A stretch of 64,000 nt of DNA from Lentzea pudingi. Its GTDB lineage: Bacteria > Actinomycetota > Actinomycetes > Mycobacteriales > Pseudonocardiaceae. The DNA lies in assembly GCF_014646255.1 (NCBI RefSeq), contig NZ_BMNC01000003.1, forward strand, positions 372,001 through 436,000, given 5' to 3'. Position 1 is the stretch's first letter. Each line of letters begins with the position of its first letter. The notes below the pieces were generated by a model, which saw only the letters and a program-made list of their open reading frames with translations, was not told where the DNA came from and searched no databases. The position numbers and the translations under genes were made by a program. This document shows, piece after piece, positions 1-8,448 of this stretch.

Positions 1-1
1 G

Positions 2-517
2 TTCAGCGTCTACGCCGACTCGAAGACCAAGAACAACCCGGTCTACGCCAACACCCACCCGTTCAACGGCGCCACCGGACCGGCGCTCGACAAGCCGCTC
101 GCGTTCGGCGAGTCCAACTCGTTCGTCGTGTTCAAGGGGGCGAAGAACCCCGATCTCGCCAAGCTGGTGGCGAAGTACATGGTCAGCGGGACCGCGCTGC
201 TCGGTGTCGCGAAGGGAGCGCCGTGCCTGGTCAACCCCTCGTGGGACAAGGTGTGGGACTCCGACCCGTACTACACGACCGGTGACCCGGCCTTCCCCGC
301 GCTGCGGGAGCAGACCCGCACACCGTTGCCGGTGACCACGAAGACCGGTTTCCAGTTCCCGCAGGCTCCCAGTCCCGGCGAGCAGGCCGCCACCGCCGCG
401 TACCTGCTGACCGACATGATGCAGTCGGTCATCCAGGGCGCCAAGCCCGCTGACGCCGTCGCCGCGACGCACGCGCGGATCGTCCAGGTCTTCGAGCAGC
501 AGGGCTACAAGCAGTGA
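2..517 (+). CDS. Sugar ABC transporter substrate-binding protein, C-terminal part
   Basis: The frame is open from the left edge and ends in TGA, so the N-terminus, signal peptide and lipobox lie outside the window. The visible 171 residues (for example PFNGATGPALDKPLAF and PGEQAATAAYLLTDMMQSVI) have the look of the C-terminal lobe of a family 1 (COG1653/MalE-like) extracellular binding protein. Its GTGA overlap with the double permease downstream supports this, because it shows a translationally coupled uptake operon. The protein would present a sugar or oligosaccharide to the permease outside the membrane. The substrate cannot be read from the sequence. No ATPase gene follows; such importers often share an MsiK-type ATPase encoded elsewhere. 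Confidence 0.8.
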   Translation, partial: FSVYADSKTKNNPVYANTHPFNGATGPALDKPLAFGESNSFVVFKGAKNPDLAKLVAKYMVSGTALLGVAKGAPCLVNPSWDKVWDSDPYYTTGDPAFPALREQTRTPLPVTTKTGFQFPQAPSPGEQAATAAYLLTDMMQSVIQGAKPADAVAATHARIVQVFEQQGYKQ

Positions 518-2523
518 CCACCCTGCGCACACGTCCGGCGCCGGTTCGCCCGGGGCCGGGCCGGTCGTCCTCGCTCACGCCGTCGCAACGGCTGCTCGGG
601 CGGGACTGGCGCCTCGCCGCGGTGTTCATCGGGCCGACCCTGGTCCTCGTCGCGGGCCTGATCCTGTTCCCGATCGCCGACTCGATCTTCACCAGCACCA
701 CCGAACGCCATGGCGCGGAGACGGTCTTCGTCGGCCTCGACAACTACACCGCTCTTGTGGACGACACCGTGTTCCACAAGGGAGTGCTCAACTCGTTCGT
801 CTTCACCGCGTACGCCGAGATCTTCAAGGTGACCCTCGGCCTCATCGCGGCGTTGATGCTGCACCACATGCGCCGCGGCCGGGCGATCGTCGCCGGCGTG
901 ATCCTGCTGCCCTGGGTGGTGCCGACGGTCGTCACGGCCTTCACCTGGCGGTCGCTGTTCGACCCGATCTTCGGCAGCGTCAACGTCCTGCTCACCGACT
1001 CCGGCATCGGGCCCGCGCTGGCCGCGATCGGGTTGGTCGACAGGTGGCCCGCGGAGTGGCTGTCCGATCCCGCGCTCGCGATGCCGGCGGTCATCCTGGT
1101 CAACGTGTGGAAGGGCATCCCGTTCTTCACGGTGACGTTCCTCGCCGGGCTGAAGGCCATCGACGGCGGCCTGTACGAAGCGGCCATCGTGGACGGTGCC
1201 ACGCCCTGGCAGCGGTTCCTGCACATCACCCTGCCGGGCCTGCGGCACATCATGATCGTGACGGTGTTGCTGTCGTCCATCTGGACGTTCAACAACTTCG
1301 ACCTGATCTGGCTGATGACCCAGGGCGGACCGGGCGACGCCACGGCCCCGTACGTGATGGTGGCCTACTCGAAGGCGATCCAGCAGTTGCAACTGGGCGC
1401 GGGCGCCGCGGTCACGCTGGTGATGCTGCCGATCATCGCCGTGCTCGTCGTGATCCTCGTGCGGATGATGCGCCGCAACGACCTGCCGGGAGCGGGCGAC
1501 CTGGGACGCAGGCGGTTGTCCCCGGCCCAGCGCAGGGCGTTGCCGTGGGTGGTCGTCGTGCTCTCGGTGCTGGTGCTGGTCTGGGCGTCGCCGCACATCG
1601 TGTGGAAGGCCGCGCTCGTGCTCGGCGTGTTCGTGGTGCTCGCCGCCGCCGTCGGACGGCTCGTCTCCGTGCTCGCCGCGCGGGGCAACCGGCTGGCGGC
1701 GCGCCTGGTCGGCGGCACCGGTTCGGGCATCGCGCTGGTGGGGCTGCTGGGTTTCGTGCTCGCGCCGCTCTACTGGATGACGGTCACGGCGTTCAAGTCC
1801 GACGACCAGATCGTCGCGCGCACGGACGACCTCTGGCCGACCCCGTGGACCACCGAGCAGTTCACCAACCTCTTCACGGGCAGGGCGTTCGGCACCTGGT
1901 ACCTCAACACGATCCTGGTGTCGGTGGCGTCCACGGTGATCGCCCTGGTCTGCGCGGCCCTGGCCGGATATGCGTTGGCACGGTTGAAGTTCCGGGGTTC
2001 GGAGAGCTTCACGGTGACGATCCTGCTCACCTACGTGATGCCGGGCGCGCTGCTGTTCATCCCGCTGTACCAGATGATGAGCGGCATCGGGCTCAACGAC
2101 TCGTTGTGGTCGCTCGTGCTCGCCTATCCCACGTTCACCCTGCCGTTCGCGACGTGGCTGCTCGTCGGCTACTTCAAGTCGATCCCGGCCGACCTGGAGG
2201 AGGCCGCGCTGGTCGACGGCTGCACGCGGTTCGGGGCGTTCATCAGGATCGTGTTGCCGCTGGCCAAACCGGGACTGCTCGCGGTCGCGCTGTTCACGCT
2301 CACCAACGCGTGGAACGAGTTCCTGTTCGCGTTCGTGTTCATCACCAAGGACGACTACAAGACGCTGCCCGTCGGCATGCAGTCGATGATCTTCGGTGAC
2401 GTCGTGCCGCAGGGACAGCTGGCCGCGGCGTCGCTGCTGATCAGCATCCCGGTCGTGACCATGTACGCGTTCGGGCAGCGGTTCCTGACCGAGGGTCTCA
2501 CCGCAGGGGCGGTGAAGGGGTGA
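514..2523 (+). CDS. Fused MalF-MalG type sugar ABC permease
   Basis: One 669-residue frame carries two complete binding-protein-dependent permease domains. The first (about residues 30-320) has an EAA loop near residue 221 (YEAAIVDGATPWQRF). The second (about 405-665) has an EAA loop near residue 559 (LEEAALVDGCTRFGAF). Between them lie about 80 residues with extra hydrophobic segments, which could supply the transmembrane passes needed to keep both domains in the same topology. Carbohydrate importers normally use two separate proteins of about 300 residues. The GTG start overlaps the TGA of the binding protein, so the two are co-translated. Role: membrane channel for sugar import, working with an unlinked ATPase. 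Function is confident from family features; the fusion is seen directly. Confidence 0.9.
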   Translation: MTTLRTRPAPVRPGPGRSSSLTPSQRLLGRDWRLAAVFIGPTLVLVAGLILFPIADSIFTSTTERHGAETVFVGLDNYTALVDDTVFHKGVLNSFVFTAYAEIFKVTLGLIAALMLHHMRRGRAIVAGVILLPWVVPTVVTAFTWRSLFDPIFGSVNVLLTDSGIGPALAAIGLVDRWPAEWLSDPALAMPAVILVNVWKGIPFFTVTFLAGLKAIDGGLYEAAIVDGATPWQRFLHITLPGLRHIMIVTVLLSSIWTFNNFDLIWLMTQGGPGDATAPYVMVAYSKAIQQLQLGAGAAVTLVMLPIIAVLVVILVRMMRRNDLPGAGDLGRRRLSPAQRRALPWVVVVLSVLVLVWASPHIVWKAALVLGVFVVLAAAVGRLVSVLAARGNRLAARLVGGTGSGIALVGLLGFVLAPLYWMTVTAFKSDDQIVARTDDLWPTPWTTEQFTNLFTGRAFGTWYLNTILVSVASTVIALVCAALAGYALARLKFRGSESFTVTILLTYVMPGALLFIPLYQMMSGIGLNDSLWSLVLAYPTFTLPFATWLLVGYFKSIPADLEEAALVDGCTRFGAFIRIVLPLAKPGLLAVALFTLTNAWNEFLFAFVFITKDDYKTLPVGMQSMIFGDVVPQGQLAAASLLISIPVVTMYAFGQRFLTEGLTAGAVKG

Positions 2524-2559
2524 GCACCACGGAGGAGCAGGCCTCGACCGGCTGTGGAG

Positions 2560-3297
2560 CTAACGATCCCGCTCGGCACGCCACTGCTCGTACTCGGGCC
2601 GGGCCTCGTCCGACAGCGGGTAGTACCGCCGCAGGTCACCGCCTTCGGCCAGCCGCATGCGGGAGAACTCCTCCCACTCCGCGTGTTCCTGGGCCACGGC
2701 CAGCACGGCGGGCGCGAGCTTGACCGGCACCACGACCGCCCCGTCGTCGTCGGCCACGACGATGTCGCCCGGCTCGACGAGCGTGCCACCGCACGCCACC
2801 GGCACGTTGACGGCGGCGGGCACGATGTCGGTCTGGGCGTGGAAGTTCGGTGTGGCGCCCCGGATCCACAGTCCGAGACCGAGTTCCTTGGCCTCGCCGA
2901 CGTCGCGCAGGCACCCGTCGACCACCACACCGAGACCGCCGCGACCCTTGAAGTAGGTCAGCATCATCTCGCCGAACACGCCGCTGCCCATGTCGCCGCG
3001 CGCGTCGACGACGATCATGTCGCCGGGCTGGGCGTGGTACATGACGTGCCGGTGCAACTGCTTCTCCGGCTCCTCGTACTCGTCGGCCGGGTACAGGTCC
3101 TCCCGCTTCGGCAGGAACTGCAGCGTCAGCGCCGGTCCCGCCACCCGCACGCCGGGCGTCACCGAGACCGGCCCGCGGATGAAGGCGCTGCGGATGCCCA
3201 TCCGGCTGAGCTCGGCACTGGCGGTCGCGCTGCCGATGGCCGCGAGGGCCGCACTCAGTTCGGCAGGCGGGCGAACGATGTCGTGCGTCTCGACCAC
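2560..3297 (-). CDS. RraA-like / HMG-CHA aldolase family protein
   Basis: The 245-residue product resembles the RraA/4-hydroxy-4-methyl-2-oxoglutarate aldolase family: a central GLGVVVDGCLRDVGEAKELG segment with the conserved Arg-Asp pair, and an upstream glycine-rich GDMGSGVFGEM stretch. Members cleave HMG or CHA with a divalent metal, while others inhibit RNase E, so the exact role is open. I chose the GTG at 3297 because GAGGGAG lies eight bases upstream; a TTG at 3348 would add 17 residues without family resemblance. The gene lies antisense to the expected continuation of the sugar transporter operon and faces it tail to tail. Confidence 0.8.
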   Translation of the reverse strand: MVETHDIVRPPAELSAALAAIGSATASAELSRMGIRSAFIRGPVSVTPGVRVAGPALTLQFLPKREDLYPADEYEEPEKQLHRHVMYHAQPGDMIVVDARGDMGSGVFGEMMLTYFKGRGGLGVVVDGCLRDVGEAKELGLGLWIRGATPNFHAQTDIVPAAVNVPVACGGTLVEPGDIVVADDDGAVVVPVKLAPAVLAVAQEHAEWEEFSRMRLAEGGDLRRYYPLSDEARPEYEQWRAERDR

Positions 3298-3384
3298 GTC
3301 GGCAGCTCCCTCGGATCCGCGCTGAGCGCAACTGACGGAGAGGTTCAACCTCAGCTTAGCCGGGAAAGTCCTTGCTGTGACTCG

Positions 3385-3849
3385 TCATCCGCGGTGCCGG
3401 ATCCCGGCGTACACGAACGTGCCCCCGGCGAAGGCGAGAGCGAGGCCCGCCCATCCCCGCTGGTTCGCCGCCATCACCGCGTCGTACTGCTCCTCGGTGA
3501 GCTCGCGGACGACGACACCGTCCTTCGACTCCTGGTACTTCCCGTTCCGCTCCTCGAAACTGCCCGCGTCGGTGCCCGTCAGCAGCGGGTAGGCGAAGAG
3601 GAAAGCCCCGCCGAGAATGGAGATCACCCCCACCGCGACCGCCCACGCGGGCAACGTCGGCTTCTCGAAGTTGAACCCGCCTCCGGTCAGCACCCCCGCC
3701 GAAGCCACCAGGGCGATGGAGATCACCGTCAGCACGACGTTCGCCGACCGCGGCAGCAACGCACTGCCGGTCAGGAACCCGGCGACGATGACGACGGCGT
3801 CGATGAAGATCACTACGAGCGAGGCCCTCTGCAACGGAACCAGTCTCAT
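3385..3849 (-). CDS. Hypothetical four-helix membrane protein
   Basis: A 154-residue product with four predicted membrane segments (about residues 9-31, 36-55, 66-86 and 132-150). A charged extracytoplasmic or cytoplasmic loop of about 45 residues (EERNGKYQESKDGVVVRELTEEQYDAV) lies between helices 3 and 4. I recognise no family or catalytic motif. It lies between the RraA-like gene and a TetR gene on the same strand but with gaps of 87 and 49 bases, so co-transcription is possible and not required. Confidence 0.65.
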   Translation of the reverse strand: MRLVPLQRASLVVIFIDAVVIVAGFLTGSALLPRSANVVLTVISIALVASAGVLTGGGFNFEKPTLPAWAVAVGVISILGGAFLFAYPLLTGTDAGSFEERNGKYQESKDGVVVRELTEEQYDAVMAANQRGWAGLALAFAGGTFVYAGIRHRG

Positions 3850-3898
3850 GCTTCAGACCCTAGGGCCACGGTTCTGTTCGCAGGGCCACAATCGCACA

Positions 3899-4564
3899 TC
3901 AGCCGGACGACCCGTTCCTGGCGGCGGGCAGGCCCGCCGCCGTGGCGGCGATGAAGTGCCGCAGCGCCGGCTGGAACGGTGGGAACACCGCGGCGATCGC
4001 GGGTTCCCGCTCGTACAGCTCGGCCAGTGCCGCCGGCGGTCTGGTGATCGGGTGCAGCCTGCCGACGAACGCCCCGGCGGCGAAGACCACGGAGGCACCC
4101 TCGGCCGTGGTGAGTTCCGGGCACACGGCGGCGATCCGCTCGCCGACCCGCCCGTACATGTCGATCGCCCAGAGCTTGTACGTGCGCAGCACGTCGAGGG
4201 AGACGTTGTGCTCGAGCATCGTTTCCGCGTGGCTGATCAGGTCGCAGTACAGCGGCCGCTCCGCGAACGAGTCCGCGAGCGCGGTGGCCATCGGGCCGAT
4301 GCCGGAAGCGCTTTCCAGCCGGGTGCTCACCGCGTCGGCCCACCCGGTGCCGTCGCGCGTGGTGAGCTGCAGGTAGATCTCCTCGCGGGTGCCGAAGTAG
4401 CGCAGCACGTTCGACTTCACCAGGCCGACGGCGGTCGCGATGTCGCCGAGGCTGACCCTGGCCACGCCGCGCTCCTGGGCGAGACCGCGGGCAGCGGCGA
4501 GGATCGTCTCCCGCCGCTGCTCCTTCTGCGCTGGTTGCCGCGCTCGGCGGAAGGACGCGTCCAT
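3899..4564 (-). CDS. TetR family transcriptional regulator
   Basis: The N-terminal 50 residues form a TetR helix-turn-helix: RETILAAARGLAQERG, then VSLGDIATAVGLVKSNVLRYF. The C-terminal ligand domain is variable, as usual. I start at ATG 4564; a GTG four codons earlier (4576) is the alternative. It is divergent from the NTF2-like gene at 4645, and the 80-base gap holds a candidate operator, so it probably controls itself and that gene. The ligand is unknown. Confidence 0.88.
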   Translation of the reverse strand: MDASFRRARQPAQKEQRRETILAAARGLAQERGVARVSLGDIATAVGLVKSNVLRYFGTREEIYLQLTTRDGTGWADAVSTRLESASGIGPMATALADSFAERPLYCDLISHAETMLEHNVSLDVLRTYKLWAIDMYGRVGERIAAVCPELTTAEGASVVFAAGAFVGRLHPITRPPAALAELYEREPAIAAVFPPFQPALRHFIAATAAGLPAARNGSSG

Positions 4565-4582
4565 GTGAGATGACACCCCACC

Positions 4583-4605
4583 CTAAAAGTACGGTGTTCC
4601 TTTAG
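4583..4605. promoter_or_regulatory. Candidate TetR operator between divergent genes
   Basis: Imperfect inverted repeat with arms CTAAAAG and CCTTTAG separated by nine bases (one mismatch). It lies 18 bases from the TetR start and 39 bases before the NTF2-like gene, where an autoregulatory TetR site would be expected. A GTACGG motif also occurs twice in this gap. Confidence 0.4.
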
Positions 4606-4644
4606 CGTACGGGCACCTGCTCACCACACCGGAAGGCCCGATCC

Positions 4645-5130
4645 GTGACGCACCAGGCACGTTCCCTGTCCACGACCGTCGACGAGTTCGTCGACGCGTT
4701 CAACGACAACGACCTCGACCGCGTGATGGCGTACTTCGCGGAGGACGCCGAGTACGAGCCGGGCGACGGCACGAAGCACCACGGCAGGGACGCGATCCGG
4801 GCGGAGTTCGCGCCCCAGTTCACCGGCAGGTACGGCGCGATGCGGTTCGACGTGTACGACAAGCTCGTCGACGAACCCGGCCGGCGGGCGGCGATCCGCT
4901 GGGCGTGCCGGATCGACATCTCGAAGCCGCGCACCCGCAGCGTTCATCCTCTGCTGCGGATGCTCGGCTTCCTGAGGCACGGCCCGCGCATGGTCTGGCA
5001 CGGGATGGACGTCTTCCACTTCGACGCCGAAGGCGCGATCACCGCCAAGTACTCGTACGCGAACTTCAAGACGCCGCCGATGAAACGCGACCAGGAGAAG
5101 GCGTGGAGGACGGACGCGGTCGCTCGCTAG
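4645..5130 (+). CDS. SnoaL/NTF2-like domain protein
   Basis: A 161-residue protein opening with the SnoaL/NTF2-like pattern: a helix (TTVDEFVDAFNDNDLDRVMAYFAEDAEYEPG), then HHGRDAIRAEFAPQF, then beta strands ending in MDVFHFDAEGAITAKYSYANF. Such cone-shaped folds act as small-molecule isomerases, cyclases or binding proteins; nothing here fixes the substrate. Start is GTG. It is divergently paired with the TetR gene and probably its target. Its stop is four bases from the stop of the convergent ABC permease gene. Confidence 0.78.
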   Translation: MTHQARSLSTTVDEFVDAFNDNDLDRVMAYFAEDAEYEPGDGTKHHGRDAIRAEFAPQFTGRYGAMRFDVYDKLVDEPGRRAAIRWACRIDISKPRTRSVHPLLRMLGFLRHGPRMVWHGMDVFHFDAEGAITAKYSYANFKTPPMKRDQEKAWRTDAVAR

Positions 5131-5134
5131 CTGC

Positions 5135-7594
5135 CTATTCGGTGTCCGCGTGGATCGCCGTCAGGATCGGCGTCCGGGCCGCGGTCCTGGCCGGCCACAA
5201 GGACGCGAGCACCCCGATCACCACCGTCACGAGGACGAACGCGCCGAGCTGCCCCCACGGGATCACCACGGGAATCCCCTTCTGGCTGAGGACTCCCACG
5301 ACACCGAGGCCGGTGCCGGCGAGCAGTCCGAGTCCGGCGCCGAGCACCGCGATGATCACCGACTCCAGCCGCAGGACCGACCCGACCAGCCTGCTGCTCA
5401 GACCGACCGCGCGCAGGAGGCCGATCTCGCGCACACGCTCCAAAGTGGACATCGTCATGGTGTTCACCACGCCCAGGGCGCCGATCAGCACCGAGACGCT
5501 GAGCAGTGCGTAGAGGATGTTCAGGAACGACTTCGCCGCATTGGTCGCGGCTTCGGCGGCCTCCTCCTTGGTCCGCACCGTCAGGACGGGGTTGTCGAGC
5601 GTCTTCTGGATTTGGGCGCGCAACTCGGCCGGATCCTTCCCCGGCGCGGCCTTCACCAGGATCGTGCGCGGTGAAGCCGCTGCCGGAGCGACCTCGGCCG
5701 AGATCAGCGCTGCCTGTCCGGCGGCCTCCGGTGCGTCGTAGGTGGCGACGACCGGCAGGGTCACCGGCTGGTCCTCCGCGCCGAACGCCTGGAGCACGCC
5801 GGTGACCGGGGAGCCGACCCTGAGGCCGTACCGGCCGGCCGTGGCCGTCGAGACGGCGATGCCCCGGTCGAGCTGGTCGAGCGAGCCCTCCTTGACCGTC
5901 AGCGGCAGGAAGTCCTCGACGCTCCCCGCGTTCACGGCGGTCAGGCTGAGGAACCTGCTCTCGCCGAGCTTGATCGACACCGGCGTGAGCGGGCTGACCG
6001 CCCCGACGCCGGGGACCTTCGCGACGTCGGCGACGGTGCTGGAACTGAGGTCGGAGAAGGGGATCGTGCCGATCTGGACATCGGCGTCGTCCCCGGTCCG
6101 GGTGTCCGCCGCGTCCTTCGAGGCCACTGACGAGATGCCCACGGTGACGGCGGCGCAGACCGACAGCCCGATCATCAGCGTGGTGGCGGTCGCGGCCGTG
6201 CGGCGCGGGTTGCGGCGGGCGTTCTCCACGGCCAGGGTGCCAGGCATTCCGCGCAGCCGGGTCAGCGGGCCGCGCAGCACCTTGGTCAGGCCCGTGCTCA
6301 CCTGGGGGGTGAGCACGATCAGGCCGAGAACCAGCAGGGGAGCACCCAGGTAGATGAGGTCCTGGCTGCTGATCGCGGCCGCGGTGACCGCCGCCCCGGC
6401 GAGGAACATCGCCGCACCGATGATGTTCCTGCGGCGCAACGACTTCGTGGTCTGCGGAAGCCCGGTGCGCAGGGCGGCGATCGGCGGGACGGACGCGGCG
6501 CGCCGGGCCGGGACGTACGCGGCGACCGTCGTGACACCGACGCCGACACCCAGAGCGGCGGCCACCGCACCGAGGCTGAACGCCCGCAGAGGCACCTCCG
6601 GACCGTTGATCACGGAGAACGCGCTGTTGAGCACGGCGGCGACACCGATGCCGAGCCCGTAGCCGAGAACCGTTGCCACGAAACCGAGCACGGCGGCTTC
6701 GGCGAGCACGCTGCGGAGCACGTACCGCCGCGACGCGCCGACCGCGCGCAACAGGGCGTTCTCCCGGGAACGCGCTGTGGCGAGCATGGTGAAGGTGTTC
6801 GCCACCAGGAACACCGCGACGAACAACGCCACGCTCGCGAACAGCAGGAGGATCGAGGTGAGCTTGTCGTCGCTGCGGACGGTGTTGAGCGAGGCGCCCG
6901 TCGCGGCGTCGAAGGTCGGCGGCAGGGCGGCGCGGACGCTCGTGGCGATCGCGTCCTGGCTGACGCCGGGTGCGGCGATGAGATCGACCGCCGTGTACCC
7001 GCCGGGCACGGGGGAGAACCGCTCACTCGCCGTTTTGAGGTCGAACGCGACGAGCGAGCCTCCCGCGGCGAGCCGCGGATCGTCGGCGGCGAAGATTCCG
7101 GTGACCTCCACCAGGTGCACCACACCGTTCACGATCACCCGTGCCTGGTCGCCGGCCTGATAGCCCGTCTTAGTGGCGGTGAGCTCGTCGAGTGCGACCT
7201 GATTCTCGTTCTCCGGTGCCTGCCCGGCGCTCAACCGGTGACGGCCGGGATCGAAGCTGGTACCACCGGCGCGATCGGGCTGACCGGCGATCTCCCCGGT
7301 CTTGGTGACGAGGAACGCGTACCCGTCGGCGATCGGTCGCACCTGCGCGACGCCGGGAAGGGCGCGGAGCTGCGCGACCACGTCGTCGCCGAGCTTGGTG
7401 GAGATCAGGTCCGGCTCCACCTTGACCGCCACGTCGGCCTGCGCGCGGGCCTGGGCCCGGTCGAACGCGGTCGTGACCGCGTCGCCGTAGAGCAGCGACC
7501 CGACGACGAAGGCGACGCTGAGGACCACACCTGCCAGCGACAGCAGGAACCGCGCCTTGTGCGCGAGGACGGATCGGAACGCGTGACGCACCAT
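5135..7594 (-). CDS. MacB/FtsX-type ABC transporter permease
   Basis: An 819-residue permease with two FtsX-like core domains. An N-terminal helix (MVRHAFRSVLAHKARFLLSLAGVVLSVAFV) is followed by an extracytoplasmic MacB-like periplasmic core, then two sets of membrane helices, the last near the C-terminus (GQLGAFVLVTVVIGVLASLWPARTA). Eight or more membrane segments are expected. Such permeases drive efflux of lipoproteins, peptides or antibiotics across the membrane without a classic transport channel. The ATG overlaps the stop of the ATPase by one base (TGATG), so the two form a coupled unit. The divergent sensor kinase and regulator suggest antibiotic or envelope stress control, which is inference. 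Confidence 0.9.
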   Translation of the reverse strand: MVRHAFRSVLAHKARFLLSLAGVVLSVAFVVGSLLYGDAVTTAFDRAQARAQADVAVKVEPDLISTKLGDDVVAQLRALPGVAQVRPIADGYAFLVTKTGEIAGQPDRAGGTSFDPGRHRLSAGQAPENENQVALDELTATKTGYQAGDQARVIVNGVVHLVEVTGIFAADDPRLAAGGSLVAFDLKTASERFSPVPGGYTAVDLIAAPGVSQDAIATSVRAALPPTFDAATGASLNTVRSDDKLTSILLLFASVALFVAVFLVANTFTMLATARSRENALLRAVGASRRYVLRSVLAEAAVLGFVATVLGYGLGIGVAAVLNSAFSVINGPEVPLRAFSLGAVAAALGVGVGVTTVAAYVPARRAASVPPIAALRTGLPQTTKSLRRRNIIGAAMFLAGAAVTAAAISSQDLIYLGAPLLVLGLIVLTPQVSTGLTKVLRGPLTRLRGMPGTLAVENARRNPRRTAATATTLMIGLSVCAAVTVGISSVASKDAADTRTGDDADVQIGTIPFSDLSSSTVADVAKVPGVGAVSPLTPVSIKLGESRFLSLTAVNAGSVEDFLPLTVKEGSLDQLDRGIAVSTATAGRYGLRVGSPVTGVLQAFGAEDQPVTLPVVATYDAPEAAGQAALISAEVAPAAASPRTILVKAAPGKDPAELRAQIQKTLDNPVLTVRTKEEAAEAATNAAKSFLNILYALLSVSVLIGALGVVNTMTMSTLERVREIGLLRAVGLSSRLVGSVLRLESVIIAVLGAGLGLLAGTGLGVVGVLSQKGIPVVIPWGQLGAFVLVTVVIGVLASLWPARTAARTPILTAIHADTE

Positions 7595-8346
7595 CAGCGC
7601 ACCGCCTGCGGCTCGAACCGGCGCATGCGCGCCAGCACCTGGTCCGCTGTCGGCTGCCGCATCTCGTCCACCAGCACGCCGTCGGCCAGGAAGAGCACGC
7701 GGTCCGCGTAGCCGGCGGCCAACGGGTCGTGCGTCACCATCAGCACGGTCTGCTGCCACTCCCGCGCACAGCGCTGGAACAGGCCGAGGATCTGCGCGCC
7801 GGAGCGCGAGTCCAGGTTGCCCGTGGGTTCGTCGGCGGCGATGATCTCGGGCCGGGTGATCAACGCCCGCGCGCAGGCGACCCGTTGCTGCTGGCCGCCC
7901 GAGAGCTGCGCGGGCCGGTGGCCGAGCCGGTTCTCCAGGCCCACTGCGGCGACGACCTGGTCCGCCCAGCTCTTCTCCGGTGTCCGGCCGGACAGCGACA
8001 GGGGCAGGACGATGTTCTCCCACGCGGTCAGCGTGGGCAGCAGGTTGAAGGACTGGAACACGAAGCCGATCTGCTCTCGACGCACGCGCGTGAGGTTCTC
8101 GTCGTCCAGCGATCCCAGGTCGGTGCCCGCGATCCGCGCCGTTCCCGAGGTGGGCTCGTCGAGTCCGGCGAGGCAGTGCAGGAACGTCGACTTGCCCGAA
8201 CCGGACGGCCCCATGATCGCGGTGAACTCCCCGCGCCGGAACCCGGCCGTCACCCCGGCCAGCGCGGTGACGGCGGCGTCGCCGTCCCCGTAGACCTTGC
8301 CGAGCTGAACCGCCTCGGCCACCGTTTGCTCGTTCATGATCGCCAT
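7594..8346 (-). CDS. ABC transporter ATP-binding protein (MacB/LolD type)
   Basis: A 250-residue ATPase of the MJ0796/LolD class, with Walker A (GPSGSGKST), Q-loop (VFQSFNLLPTLT), signature (LSGGQQQR), Walker B (EIIAADEP) and H-loop (LMVTHD) all intact. It energises the FtsX-type permease encoded immediately downstream with a TGATG junction. Starts at ATG 8346 or 8337 are both possible. The 102-base gap to the divergent kinase gene should hold promoters for both directions. Confidence 0.93.
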   Translation of the reverse strand: MAIMNEQTVAEAVQLGKVYGDGDAAVTALAGVTAGFRRGEFTAIMGPSGSGKSTFLHCLAGLDEPTSGTARIAGTDLGSLDDENLTRVRREQIGFVFQSFNLLPTLTAWENIVLPLSLSGRTPEKSWADQVVAAVGLENRLGHRPAQLSGGQQQRVACARALITRPEIIAADEPTGNLDSRSGAQILGLFQRCAREWQQTVLMVTHDPLAAGYADRVLFLADGVLVDEMRQPTADQVLARMRRFEPQAVR

Positions 8347-8448
8347 GCTCGCGCGGGCGGCGTGCCGGGCGGCTCAACCGAACTGACGAACGACTCCGGG
8401 GCCGCTCAACCAAAGGGATGAGGGCCGGACGCTGCCGACTGTCCTACC

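Noticed and set aside
505..1596. Long minus-strand frame opposite the fused permease
   Set aside because: Composition is rich in Arg, His, Gln and Asp with no motif; it is the antisense shadow of the permease in high-GC codon use.
7595..8413. Upstream continuation of the FtsX frame through the ATPase gene
   Set aside because: The extra 270 codons are the out-of-frame reading of the ATPase; real start is ATG 7594.
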